From the IMG/VR virus record IMGVR_UViG_3300005939_000029, positions 1 through 29,469 of that record: a stretch of 29,469 bases of DNA. The stretch is one strand, 5' to 3'. Under the pieces are notes generated by a model. The model did not search any database. It had not been told where the DNA came from and saw nothing but the letters and a program-made list of their open reading frames with translations. The position numbers and the translations under genes are program-made. Source of the DNA: a virus. Below, piece after piece: positions 21,702 to 28,332 of the stretch (within the stretch, counting starts at the first letter, position 1; the number at the start of each line of letters is the position of its first letter).

Positions 21702-22511
21702 ATGACAGACACGGACGAACTCGGAGACTTTGAGGACTACGGGGACGCCCCCGACTCCTCGACGGACTCCGGAAACGACGGAGTGGAACAGGACGCGGAG
21801 GACCGCGGGCGGGAGATCTACGACGAAATGGTAGAACAGATCCCCGTAGACGAACTCGGAGACACGGATCCGGCGGAGGTAGCGAACGCCGCGGCTAAGA
21901 TCCTCGAACTCGAACGCGGCGGTCCGGAACAGAACCCGGTCGGGATAGATCCCCGCGTGGGCGAAAAGGACGTAGCCTACGACCGGGCGAAACCCGGGGC
22001 GAAACTCTACGTCGTCCAGATCCTCGCGGAGACGGTCGAGGACTACTACGAGGAGTTCCCGGACGCCCCCGAGCTGGACGAGTATGCCGGGAACGTCGTC
22101 TCCGGTTTCGACCCGGAGGGCGCTGTGTTCGCCTGTGTCTACCTGAAAGACTCCCTCACGTCCGTAGACACGAACCTCACCGCCTACCCTATGCCGGAGT
22201 CGCGTCTCACGCGCTACCCGACGGAACAGGCGTCTATGGTCGGGTCGTCCAGCGTGGAGTTCGAGAGGACGCGTCTCCCCGGTGAGACTCACCGCCTCGA
22301 CGCGGCGGAACCCGCGGAGATCCCCGACGACGCGGAACGCGACGAGGACGGAGAGGCGGTCCTCCCCGACGACGCCGGGAGTAGCCCGGGCGCGGGGGAA
22401 ATGGACCTCTCGACCGCCCTCTCTTGTATCGCTACCCACGGACATACCGAACGGGCGGAGGAGATCCGAGAGGTCGAGGGGCTGGACTCCGAGGAGGTCT
22501 ACGGACTATGA
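21702..22511 (+). CDS. Acidic hypothetical protein
   Basis: The 269-residue protein is not recognised. The N-terminus (1-45) is highly acidic and probably disordered. A middle part (about 45-215) has helices (REIYDEMVEQIPVDELGDTD, PAEVANAAAKILELERGG) and a strand-rich portion with VFACVYLKDSLTSVDTNLTA (about 142-161). A second acidic linker precedes a helical C-terminus (about 232-269, MDLSTALSCIATHGHTERAE), which resembles small helical dimerisation domains. It leads the operon and ends in an ATGA overlap with the next gene. Confidence 0.6.
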   Translation: MTDTDELGDFEDYGDAPDSSTDSGNDGVEQDAEDRGREIYDEMVEQIPVDELGDTDPAEVANAAAKILELERGGPEQNPVGIDPRVGEKDVAYDRAKPGAKLYVVQILAETVEDYYEEFPDAPELDEYAGNVVSGFDPEGAVFACVYLKDSLTSVDTNLTAYPMPESRLTRYPTEQASMVGSSSVEFERTRLPGETHRLDAAEPAEIPDDAERDEDGEAVLPDDAGSSPGAGEMDLSTALSCIATHGHTERAEEIREVEGLDSEEVYGL

Positions 22512-22696
22512 ACGACCTCGAACGCCTGTCCGTGGACGACCTCACGGAGGACGAGATAGAGGCGGTTCTGAACACGCGGGGCTTTCGGAAAATGTTAGCC
22601 TATCAGCGTCTCGCGGAGGGTATTCAGGTTCTCGCGGACGAGGACTTAGAGGATCTATACGTCGAGGAGGACGAGACGGGGGGCGCTAATGCCTAA
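22508..22696 (+). CDS. Small acidic helical protein, 62 residues
   Basis: ATG 22508 overlaps the upstream stop as ATGA, which fixes the start. The protein reads as helices (VDDLTEDEIEAVLNTRGFRK, then AYQRLAEGIQVLADEDLEDL) followed by an acidic C-terminus, a common style for small haloarchaeal adaptor proteins. It overlaps the next gene by 8 nt. Function unknown. Confidence 0.55.
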   Translation: MNDLERLSVDDLTEDEIEAVLNTRGFRKMLAYQRLAEGIQVLADEDLEDLYVEEDETGGANA

Positions 22697-22865
22697 CTGT
22701 GAGGAGTGTGGGTCCCGGATCTCTCCCGACGGAGAACACTTCACCCACTACGAACCCACGAACCAACACTCCGCGACGGTCCACCCGCTATGTAGCCCGG
22801 GCTGTATGCGGGACTACCTCGACGGACTGGACGACGAGACGGACGAGGAGGAGGAGGACGCGTGA
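22689..22865 (+). CDS. Four-cysteine zinc-binding microprotein, 58 residues
   Basis: The ORF begins MPNCEECGSRISPDGEHFTH and contains C4-x2-C7 and C35-x3-C39, with H17, H20, H27 and H32 between them. This is a small zinc-ribbon-like module followed by an acidic tail (DDETDEEEEDA). It overlaps the 62-residue gene by 8 nt and the next gene by a GTGA overlap at its stop. Zinc microproteins of this kind usually bind nucleic acid or proteins; the partner is unknown. Confidence 0.6.
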   Translation: MPNCEECGSRISPDGEHFTHYEPTNQHSATVHPLCSPGCMRDYLDGLDDETDEEEEDA

Positions 22866-23644
22866 ACGGGGGAGTTATCGGCGTCCCCGTGGACACGGCT
22901 ACCCACGTCGAGATAGAGGGCGTCGAGGACTGGACCGGATCCTCTCACGGGGAACACGGGACGGAACTCGACGCCGCCCTCTCCGTGAAAGAGGTCCGGA
23001 CCCTCTCCGGAGACACGGACTACTACGTGGGAGAGGCGTTCAAACAGCGGGAGGAGGAGGTCGAGGACTACTACGAGGAGGACGGAACTATCCGGAACCG
23101 GACGACCTACCGGGCGGTTACGGACTACTCGGAGTTTATCGTAGTCCCCGGATCCGACTCTCACCGCGGCTACGTCCTCGTCTCCTCGTCCAGCGGGGAG
23201 TTCGTGTTCTCCCTCGTCGGGCGACAGAATAACGTAACTATGGACCGGGCGACTCTCCGCCTCGGAGACTGGATAGAGGCGCGGGAGGACGAGTTCGACG
23301 CGACGACCGGGGGCGGTTCGACCGGATCCCCGGACGCCTCGAAACTCACCGCGTGGGGGAACGACGTTCTGGACGACCCGGACGTAGGGAAACTCCTCTC
23401 CGGGGCTGTTCGGTCGAACGTCCTCAATCAGGTAGCGGGGCGCTACGTATGGGACGGGATCCCCCTCTACCTCACGTTAGCAAAGTCGGGCTACGCGGAG
23501 GTATGGAACCCGTCGGATATGGACACCTCGGAGTTCTTAGGGTGGATCTCCGCGGAGGTCGTTCCCGTCGCGGACGCCCCGACGGAGGACGAGGAGACGG
23601 AACAGGACACTCTCGGAGACGAGGGCGCGGAGGGGTCCGCGTGA
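22862..23644 (+). CDS. Hypothetical protein in the second operon
   Basis: The 260-residue protein starts at GTG 22862, which overlaps the stop of the zinc microprotein. The N-terminal part (about 1-130) has THVEIEGVEDWTGSSHGEHG and a well formed strand pair (YSEFIVVPGSDSHRGYVLVS, then EFVFSLVGRQNNVTMDRATL). The second half includes KLLSGAVRSNVLNQVAGRYV and AEVWNPSDMDTSEFLGWISA, then an acidic tail. No family is recognised. Coupled GTGA overlaps on both sides suggest a complex with its neighbours. Confidence 0.55.
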   Translation: MNGGVIGVPVDTATHVEIEGVEDWTGSSHGEHGTELDAALSVKEVRTLSGDTDYYVGEAFKQREEEVEDYYEEDGTIRNRTTYRAVTDYSEFIVVPGSDSHRGYVLVSSSSGEFVFSLVGRQNNVTMDRATLRLGDWIEAREDEFDATTGGGSTGSPDASKLTAWGNDVLDDPDVGKLLSGAVRSNVLNQVAGRYVWDGIPLYLTLAKSGYAEVWNPSDMDTSEFLGWISAEVVPVADAPTEDEETEQDTLGDEGAEGSA

Positions 23645-23976
23645 GGGAGAAAGTCGAGGTCCACGTTACGACCTCCGCGGAGTTAGAGGGGGACCTCCGG
23701 GATCTCCTCCTACAGATCCTCGTAGAGGACGGAGTGGATCCCGTCTCCGAACTCGCGGCCCGGGCGGACGTGGAACTCTCCGAGGCGTCTATGGAACCCG
23801 GGGAGATCTACGCGACTCTCGCGGTCCTCCCGGAGGACATAGAGGACGTGGAGGGCGTCGAGGAGTTCGTAGTCGAGGACGAGGACGACAGTCTCGAACG
23901 GAAAGCGGCTAAGACCTCGGACCTGTCCGTGGACGACTCCGTGGACGACTCCGAGGACGACGACTCCGACGACTGA
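23641..23976 (+). CDS. Acidic hypothetical protein, 111 residues
   Basis: GTG 23641 overlaps the upstream stop; the frame stays open further upstream but inside the previous gene. The protein has strand and helix in its first half (EKVEVHVTTSAELEGDLRDL, then LLQILVEDGVDPVSELAARA) and an extremely acidic C-terminus with Ser-Asp repeats (VDDSVDDSEDDDSDD). It ends the operon, and a conserved C/T-rich sequence follows its stop. Function unknown. Confidence 0.5.
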   Translation: MREKVEVHVTTSAELEGDLRDLLLQILVEDGVDPVSELAARADVELSEASMEPGEIYATLAVLPEDIEDVEGVEEFVVEDEDDSLERKAAKTSDLSVDDSVDDSEDDDSDD

Positions 23977-23996
23977 AACCCCGGCTATTCCTTTCG
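23976..23996 (+). repeat. Post-operon element, copy 1 (AAACCCCGGCTATTCCTTTC)
   Basis: The element begins at the stop codon of the preceding gene and ends with G at 23996. The same element with one base missing is at 25309-25328. Both are 12-13 bp upstream of a GTTAG box. A C-rich then T-rich make-up suggests either a transcription terminator or an upstream activating site. Confidence 0.5.
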
Positions 23997-24007
23997 GGCT
24001 GTTCTAC

Positions 24008-24031
24008 GTTAGTGCCCCGGTATCTTTATAT
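24008..24031 (+). promoter_or_regulatory. Promoter (virus motif) for the gene at 24055
   Basis: GTTAGTGCCCCGGTATCTTT followed by ATAT carries all three boxes. The TATA box ends 25 nt before ATG 24055, which fits a leaderless message and argues against the in-frame GTG at 24040. Confidence 0.75.
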
Positions 24032-24054
24032 GCCCCGGAGTGTTAGAGGTAGGT

Positions 24055-24780
24055 ATGGGACGACAGACCCGCGGACTCACGAACGACGAAACGCGACTCC
24101 TCAAACAGAACGACGACGCCGCCCGCCAGCTGGACGCCTCCGACGTGGAGGAGGGCGACGTTCTCGAACTCACGTTCTGGGACGGGCGTCGCGCCCGCTA
24201 CGAGGTCGAGGGGGAGTGGACGGACGAGGACACCCTCACGTTCGAGGACTACGACGACCCCGCGAACGAGGCGGAGGGTAAGTTCCCCGGACTGAAAGCG
24301 TCGAGAGTGTGGACCGTGGACTCCGGACTCTACTCCGAGATCCCCCGCTACCGGGCTACCCTCGTTCTGGACGCGGACTCCGCGACGGGCGCGTTAGTGG
24401 ATAATTGGAAAGACGACGAGGACGCGGGCTACGTCGTCCACTCCCTCCGAAAGGCGGAGGTCGTGGGCATCGAGGAACGGTGGACCGTCGAGGGCGATAT
24501 GTCCAGCCCGACCGCCCGACACGTCGCCCGGGTCGTCCGAGAGGCGATAGAGGAGGATCCCCTCGTCGGGACGACCGCGGCGGAGTCGTGGACTCTCAAA
24601 GACGAGGACCACAGCGGGACGGGCGTTCTCGGTAACGACCTCGGACCCGTCGTTTCCGTCGCGGAGGCGCTGGACCTCCACGTTCGGGAGGCGTTCGAGG
24701 AGTATCTATTCGAGAACCTGAACGAGGGCGTGAGTTTCGAGTGTGAACGAAACGGCGTATGGTCGTTCTACCGTAACTGA
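24055..24780 (+). CDS. Hypothetical protein
   Basis: The start ATG 24055 is preferred over GTG 24040 because the latter lies upstream of the expected transcription start. The 241-residue protein has a beta-rich first half (VLELTFWDGRRARYEVEGEW, about 37-56; GLYSEIPRYRATLVLDADSA) and helical second half (TARHVARVVREAIEEDPLVG; EALDLHVREAFEEYLFENLN). It ends with strand and aromatic residues (SFECERNGVWSFYRN). It is a single-gene unit with its own promoter. No family is recognised. Confidence 0.6.
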   Translation: MGRQTRGLTNDETRLLKQNDDAARQLDASDVEEGDVLELTFWDGRRARYEVEGEWTDEDTLTFEDYDDPANEAEGKFPGLKASRVWTVDSGLYSEIPRYRATLVLDADSATGALVDNWKDDEDAGYVVHSLRKAEVVGIEERWTVEGDMSSPTARHVARVVREAIEEDPLVGTTAAESWTLKDEDHSGTGVLGNDLGPVVSVAEALDLHVREAFEEYLFENLNEGVSFECERNGVWSFYRN

Positions 24781-24867
24781 ACGCGCCCTCTACCCGCCCG
24801 TAACCTCGTCGCGGACGGTCCGCGGCGGGGCGGGACGAGTAGGAGGATCCCGACCAAACACCCGACT

Positions 24868-25047
24868 ATGACACAGGCTACGACACAGATCCGCGAACTC
24901 GGACCCGACGACCGCGTTCGAGTTACGCTGGACGACGGAACGGAACTCCGCTGTATGGCACAGAACGAACGGAACGCGAACTACCACGGGGACCGGCGGA
25001 AATGCGGGACCTGTCTCCGGATCCTCGAAACACGGAGGGCGGACTAA
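24868..25047 (+). CDS. Small Cys/His protein, 59 residues, possible zinc binding
   Basis: The ATG at 24868 gives MTQATTQIRELGPDDRVRVT, then LDDGTELRC and KCGTCLRILETRRAD. C29, H40, C46 and C49 form a possible zinc site, with C46-x2-C49 as the clear half. The first half is a small beta domain (DRVRVTLDDGTELRC). No good promoter lies directly before it. AGGAGG is 22 nt upstream, too far to be an ordinary ribosome binding site. The stop overlaps the next ATG (TAATG). Confidence 0.5.
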   Translation: MTQATTQIRELGPDDRVRVTLDDGTELRCMAQNERNANYHGDRRKCGTCLRILETRRAD

Positions 25048-25307
25048 TGGGAGGGAACTACCCGCCCGGGACCTCCGCGGGAGATCCTAACGCCCCGTGG
25101 AACGCCCCGGATCCGCCGGAGTGTCCCGCCTGTGGGAACCTGATAGCGGAGGTCGAGGACCACGCGGACGACTGTGAGGAGTCCGAGCTCGACGCTGTAG
25201 ATCTCGCGGAGGCGGAACAGGAACCCTCCCGGACGTGGGACGACGTGAAAGAGGACCCGACTCCCTCCGAGGCGGAACGCTACGGACTGGACCGCCCGGA
25301 CGAGTAG
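25047..25307 (+). CDS. Zinc-knuckle protein (C2HC)
   Basis: ATG 25047 overlaps the previous stop. The 86-residue protein has a proline-rich N-terminus and C26-x2-C29-x9-H39-x3-C43 (PPECPACGNLIAEVEDHADD), a typical C2HC zinc finger of archaeal small proteins. An acidic tail containing TWDDVKEDPTPSEAERYGLD completes it. Together with the 59-residue gene it forms a two-gene zinc-protein unit. A role in nucleic-acid or protein contacts is likely, with no target identifiable. Confidence 0.6.
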   Translation: MGGNYPPGTSAGDPNAPWNAPDPPECPACGNLIAEVEDHADDCEESELDAVDLAEAEQEPSRTWDDVKEDPTPSEAERYGLDRPDE

Positions 25308-25308
25308 A

Positions 25309-25328
25309 AAACCCCGGCTATTCTTTCG
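25309..25328 (+). repeat. Post-operon element, copy 2 (AAACCCCGGCTATTCTTTCG)
   Basis: This is the second copy of the element at 23976-23996, again just after a stop codon and 13 bp upstream of the GTTAG box of the next promoter. Confidence 0.5.
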
Positions 25329-25340
25329 AGACTATCCTCC

Positions 25341-25363
25341 GTTAGCCTCCGGTAACTTTATTA
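25341..25363 (+). promoter_or_regulatory. Promoter (virus motif) for the gene at 25403
   Basis: GTTAGCCTCCGGTAACTTTA followed by TTA has all boxes. The start codon is about 40 nt beyond the TATA box and preceded by GGAGG (25390-25394), so this transcript has a short leader with a ribosome binding site. Confidence 0.75.
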
Positions 25364-25402
25364 TCCCCTGTCCACTATTGTAGGTCGTAGGAGGAAACCG
25401 CT

Positions 25403-26656
25403 ATGTACGAAACCACCGACTCCGACGACGACCGAACCAACTACGAAACGACGGGCGACGTTATCCGCGCTATCCTCTCCGCGCTGGACGAGGGCGACGC
25501 CGCGGAGGTTAACGTCGGACACGCTACTCACCGCGTCGAGACGGGCGCGGACGTTTGGGACGACGAGGAACAGACGGAGGTCCGCCTCACGAACGAGGAG
25601 ATCCCGACGTGGGCGGGTATCGCCCCCGTGGACGTGGAGGACGTTCAGCCCGTTACGGACGACGAGGACGACGACGAGGACGAGGACCTGTGGACGGAGG
25701 AGTTCGCCCACTCCCCGGCGTCCGGGATCCACACTCCCGCCCACGTCCCGGAGAACCTACGCGACGAACTCGAACGCGTGTTCTCGGAGATAGAGGAGTT
25801 CGTGGACGGTCGTCGTCGGACCGAAAACGCGGGGACTGTCCGGTTCGAGTTCGACCGGGAGGCGTCCGAGTGGACGTTCCACTCCGTCGAGATCCGAGAC
25901 TACGCCCGACGGACCGCCTACTCGAACGACGACGTTCAGACGCGGGCTGAACAGGCGATAGCCGCGGTCCAGTCCTACGAGGACGACGACGTTCGGGCGG
26001 ACGGAGGCGACGAGGACGACGAGGAGGATCCGTTCCACCCGGACGACCTCGACGCGAAACACGTCCAGCCCTACGGCGTCCGCATTACCACGCCCGACGG
26101 TGAGGAGTTCGAGTTCGAGGTCCCGGAGACGTTCCGCGGTATGAACCTGAACGACCTCCTCGAACTCTACCGGGAACGGGTGGCTATGGACGGAGTGGAC
26201 GACCTCGAACCCGGGCGGTGGTATGCCGAACAGGTCGAGGAGGACCACGGCGTGAACCCCGACGACGAGGACGGTCCCGTAGTCCTCCCCGACGGAGGAC
26301 AGATCCTCCCGGAGGACGACGACGAGGGCTACCCGGCGGATCCCTCCCGGGACGAGACGACCGTCCACGGCGTTCAGGAGAACACGTCCGGGATAGTCGG
26401 GCTGTGTGTCCTCTACTCCGTCCACGGACTCCACTACCGCGTCCGCCTCCGCCCGGTGAACCCGCTGGACTCCGAGACGTTCGACCGCGGAGACGCGTGG
26501 ACTATGTTCGAGTGGGCGGAGGTCGAGACGCCCGACGAGGACGCGCCCTCCGTCTCGTTCGAGGAGATCCACGTCGTCCCCGCGGTCGTTCGAGAGGTCG
26601 TCCCCGGTCCCGTTCAGGTCCCCGACGAACCCGGACACGTCGGAGGTAGCCGATAA
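25403..26656 (+). CDS. Large acidic hypothetical protein
   Basis: The 417-residue protein is among the most acidic here, with long Asp/Glu runs separating several small modules. Residues about 15-60 are alpha-beta (YETTGDVIRAILSALDEGDA, then AAEVNVGHATHRVETGADVW). About 112-200 is a mixed module (NLRDELERVFSEIEEFVDGR). About 225-285 looks like a small strand-helix module (YGVRITTPDGEEFEFEVPET). About 335-400 has TSGIVGLCVLYSVHGLHYRV and WTMFEWAEVETPDEDAPSVS. GGAGG 8 nt before the ATG supports the start. No family is recognised; it is likely a multidomain scaffold or regulator. Confidence 0.55.
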   Translation: MYETTDSDDDRTNYETTGDVIRAILSALDEGDAAEVNVGHATHRVETGADVWDDEEQTEVRLTNEEIPTWAGIAPVDVEDVQPVTDDEDDDEDEDLWTEEFAHSPASGIHTPAHVPENLRDELERVFSEIEEFVDGRRRTENAGTVRFEFDREASEWTFHSVEIRDYARRTAYSNDDVQTRAEQAIAAVQSYEDDDVRADGGDEDDEEDPFHPDDLDAKHVQPYGVRITTPDGEEFEFEVPETFRGMNLNDLLELYRERVAMDGVDDLEPGRWYAEQVEEDHGVNPDDEDGPVVLPDGGQILPEDDDEGYPADPSRDETTVHGVQENTSGIVGLCVLYSVHGLHYRVRLRPVNPLDSETFDRGDAWTMFEWAEVETPDEDAPSVSFEEIHVVPAVVREVVPGPVQVPDEPGHVGGSR

Positions 26657-26922
26657 TGGGACGAGGCGACTACGAGGAGTCCGACGGTCCCGTTCCCCGT
26701 AGCCTCCGGGATCTGGACTACGAGAACGTTACCGGGGCGGACGTGAAACCCGTCGTCCTCGGACGGACTACCCGGTATCGGTCCGCGAAAGTCGTCCTCC
26801 ACGTCGGAGAGGACGAGGACTCCGCGGAACCCCGCGGCTACGAACTCGACTACGAACAGGTCCAGCGTCTCGCGGGCGTGTTCGACCGTCTCGCCTCGGA
26901 CCTCGAACCGGACGACGAGTAA
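26656..26922 (+). CDS. Small acidic hypothetical protein, 88 residues
   Basis: ATG 26656 overlaps the upstream stop (TAATG). The protein has a strand-rich core (VKPVVLGRTTRYRSAKVVLH, about 31-50) and a C-terminal helix (YEQVQRLAGVFDRLASDLEP), similar in outline to small ssDNA- or RNA-binding folds, but with no diagnostic motif. It closes the operon before the 566-bp gap. Confidence 0.5.
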   Translation: MGRGDYEESDGPVPRSLRDLDYENVTGADVKPVVLGRTTRYRSAKVVLHVGEDEDSAEPRGYELDYEQVQRLAGVFDRLASDLEPDDE

Positions 26923-26934
26923 CCACTACCGAAC

Positions 26935-26957
26935 AGCGTCCCGGACCTTTTTCTAAC
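26935..26957 (+). promoter_or_regulatory. Promoter for the structured RNA / 46-residue ORF
   Basis: AGCGTCCCGGACCTTTTTCT followed by AAC resembles the shared motif, with AGCGTCC box and T-rich TATA box. Transcription should start near 26980. Confidence 0.5.
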
Positions 26958-27002
26958 CCCGACCCGTCGAGTAGCCTGTCCCACGGGAGACTCTACCCGT
27001 CT

Positions 27003-27143
27003 ATGCCCTACCGGGTCGTCAGACGCCGGAGGGAGAGGGCGGGAGACGAACGTGGGAACACGTCCAGCCCTACGGACGACCCGGGTCCCGAAAGCCCGGT
27101 CCGAGTGAAAAGCCCGACGAGGGTAAGTAGCGACAGGCGGTAA
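27003..27143 (+). CDS. Possible small basic ORF, 46 residues (may be non-coding)
   Basis: The ORF begins MPYRVVRRRRERAGDERGNT and is Arg-rich, quite unlike the acidic proteins around it. It lies within the structured region, and its stop codon is inside the GGCG-GTAA-CGCC hairpin loop. The composition suggests that the RNA, not a peptide, is selected. Confidence 0.2.
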   Translation: MPYRVVRRRRERAGDERGNTSSPTDDPGPESPVRVKSPTRVSSDRR

Positions 27144-27225
27144 CGCCCCGGACCGGAGGACGAGGGTAGACCCCGGAGACGAGGGCGGGTAACGTCCGCG
27201 GTGAGACTCCGCGGAGGGTATGCCC
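27096..27225 (+). ncRNA. Candidate structured non-coding RNA
   Basis: An 8-bp stem CCGGTCCG (27096-27103) / CGGACCGG (27149-27156) encloses two hairpins, GCCC-GACGA-GGGT (27112-27124) and GGCG-GTAA-CGCC (27136-27147, a GNRA tetraloop), giving a three-way junction. Downstream hairpins are GGG-TAGA-CCC (27164-27173), TCCGCGG-N7-CCGCGGA (27195-27215) and GGG-TATG-CCC (27216-27225). Purine-rich linkers join them, unlike coding DNA here. It is about 120 nt after a promoter start point. I match it to no known RNA family. Confidence 0.5.
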
Positions 27226-27291
27226 GGACACGTTCCACTCCCCACGTTCACCGGGGAGTTCCCTTTTCGAGATCCCCACAGGTCCAGTAGA

Positions 27292-27347
27292 TCTCCCTCT
27301 CCTCCTCTCCCCCACGCCTCCTCTCCTCCACTCCCTCTCGACCCCCG
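27292..27347 (+). other. Polypyrimidine tract
   Basis: The plus strand is almost pure C and T for about 55 bases, with only a few purines. Such tracts can form unusual helices, terminate transcription or lie at replication origins. It has no matching long ORF of believable composition. Confidence 0.5.
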
Positions 27348-27359
27348 AACGCCCCCGTC

Positions 27360-27390
27360 GAACGCGTCCGCGAACGCGTCGAACGTTCGG
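27360..27390 (+). repeat. Short iteron-like direct repeats (CGAACGCGTCNN)
   Basis: Two adjacent 12-bp copies read CGAACGCGTCCG and CGAACGCGTCGA, followed by ACGTTCG. Similar small iterons occur at viral or plasmid origins, but two copies also arise by chance in GC-rich DNA. Confidence 0.3.
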
Positions 27391-27440
27391 CCCTACTCGT
27401 AGCCCGGACCCCCTCCCCTCGAAACAGCCCTCCGGTAGTG

Positions 27441-27463
27441 GTTAGCGGGACCGTATCTTTATT
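27441..27463 (+). promoter_or_regulatory. Promoter (virus motif) for operon 27489-end
   Basis: GTTAGCGGGACCGTATCTTT followed by ATT matches the shared motif. The TATA box ends about 26 nt before ATG 27489, so the message is probably leaderless; this also excludes the in-frame GTG at 27438. Confidence 0.7.
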
Positions 27464-27488
27464 GAGAGGCGACGGTAAGGGTAGGCTA

Positions 27489-28331
27489 ATGGGAGACGAG
27501 AACCGTCGAACGAACGACGACCCGGAGGACGACCGTCCTAACGACGGGTTCGACTACGGCGAACGTCGAGAGGACGGACAGTTTCAGAACCACCCGACGA
27601 AAGACGAGGGAGAGTTCGTCCAGCCCGTCCGGTCGTCCTACGTCCACGTCGAGGGCTGTGGGACGGCTACGAGTATGGGAACCGGGTTAGCGGAGTCGTT
27701 CGCCCGGGATCCGGAACAGTACGGTAAGACGTTTTGCGCGGGCTGTAACGACTACTACCCGCTGGACGAGTTTGAGTGGAAAGGGACGGGGATCCGACTG
27801 GACGAGGTGGGAGTCGTCGCGGACGACGAGGCGGATCCGACCGCCCTCTCTATCAGCCTGAACGGGTCCCTCCACAGCGTCCCCCGGGACGTGGAGACTG
27901 TCGCGGACCTGAACGACGCCCTCGGAGTGAAAGAAGGGCGCGAACTCGTCCGGGTCGTGGAGGGTGAGGAGGAGATCCACCCGGGACAGAACCGCCTCGG
28001 AGTCTCCGACCTCGGAGATCCGGACGACCCTGTGGTAGTCTCGGAGGGAGACGAGTTCCTACTCCGGGACGAGGACGCGGACGAGGGCGACGAGGTGAAA
28101 GACCTCTATCAGTCCCTCGAACAGGTCCGCCGGGATCTCCTCGACGTAGCGGAACAGGCGGAGGAGGCGGGCGTTCCCCTCGTCGCCCGGAACCTCGAAC
28201 TATGGTCCCACTCCGCGGCGGTCTTTCACGCGGACCTCACCCACGGACCCGCGCCCGGGACTATCGTAGACTACCTCGAACAGGCGGACTACAGCCCGCC
28301 CGCCCGCGGACGAGAGGACACGGAGGAGTAG
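27489..28331 (+). CDS. Zinc-site protein with possible ubiquitin-like beta-grasp domain
   Basis: The 280-residue protein has an acidic start, then a probable zinc site formed by H53, C57, C83 and C86 (VHVEGCGTA and FCAGCNDYYPLDEFEW). Residues about 119-192 read like a beta-grasp domain of the multiubiquitin type: ALSISLNGSLHSVPRDVETV, then ADLNDALGVKEGRELVRVVE, then VVVSEGDEFLL. The last part (about 203-265) is helical (LYQSLEQVRRDLLDVAEQAE, then AAVFHADLTHG). The beta-grasp call is by pattern only. It has a leaderless promoter and heads the last operon in the window. Confidence 0.5.
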   Translation: MGDENRRTNDDPEDDRPNDGFDYGERREDGQFQNHPTKDEGEFVQPVRSSYVHVEGCGTATSMGTGLAESFARDPEQYGKTFCAGCNDYYPLDEFEWKGTGIRLDEVGVVADDEADPTALSISLNGSLHSVPRDVETVADLNDALGVKEGRELVRVVEGEEEIHPGQNRLGVSDLGDPDDPVVVSEGDEFLLRDEDADEGDEVKDLYQSLEQVRRDLLDVAEQAEEAGVPLVARNLELWSHSAAVFHADLTHGPAPGTIVDYLEQADYSPPARGREDTEE

Positions 28332-28332
28332 T

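Larger units (their letters stand above)
26923..27488. other. 566-bp gap: promoter, structured RNA candidate, polypyrimidine tract, iteron-like repeats
   Basis: No ordinary protein gene fits here. The contents, in order, are a promoter (26935-26957), a 46-codon basic ORF (27003-27143), a dense hairpin cluster (27096-27225), a polypyrimidine stretch (about 27292-27347), two 12-bp direct repeats (27360-27383) and the next promoter (27441-27463). The mix suggests an RNA gene and/or a replication-related site. Confidence 0.5.

Noticed and set aside
24040-24054. GTG 24040 as start
   Set aside because: It is too close to the TATA box (24024-24030) to be in the transcript; ATG 24055 has the usual leaderless spacing.
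25757-26638. Long minus-strand ORF of 293 residues
   Set aside because: It is antisense to the 417-residue acidic gene, which has a promoter and ribosome binding site; long antisense ORFs are expected from the high GC codon bias.
27220-27402. 60-residue ORF rich in Pro and Ser
   Set aside because: It is the translation of the polypyrimidine tract, with low-complexity composition unlike any protein here and no start signals.
27438-27488. GTG 27438 as start of the zinc-site protein
   Set aside because: It overlaps the promoter itself; ATG 27489 lies at the expected transcription start.
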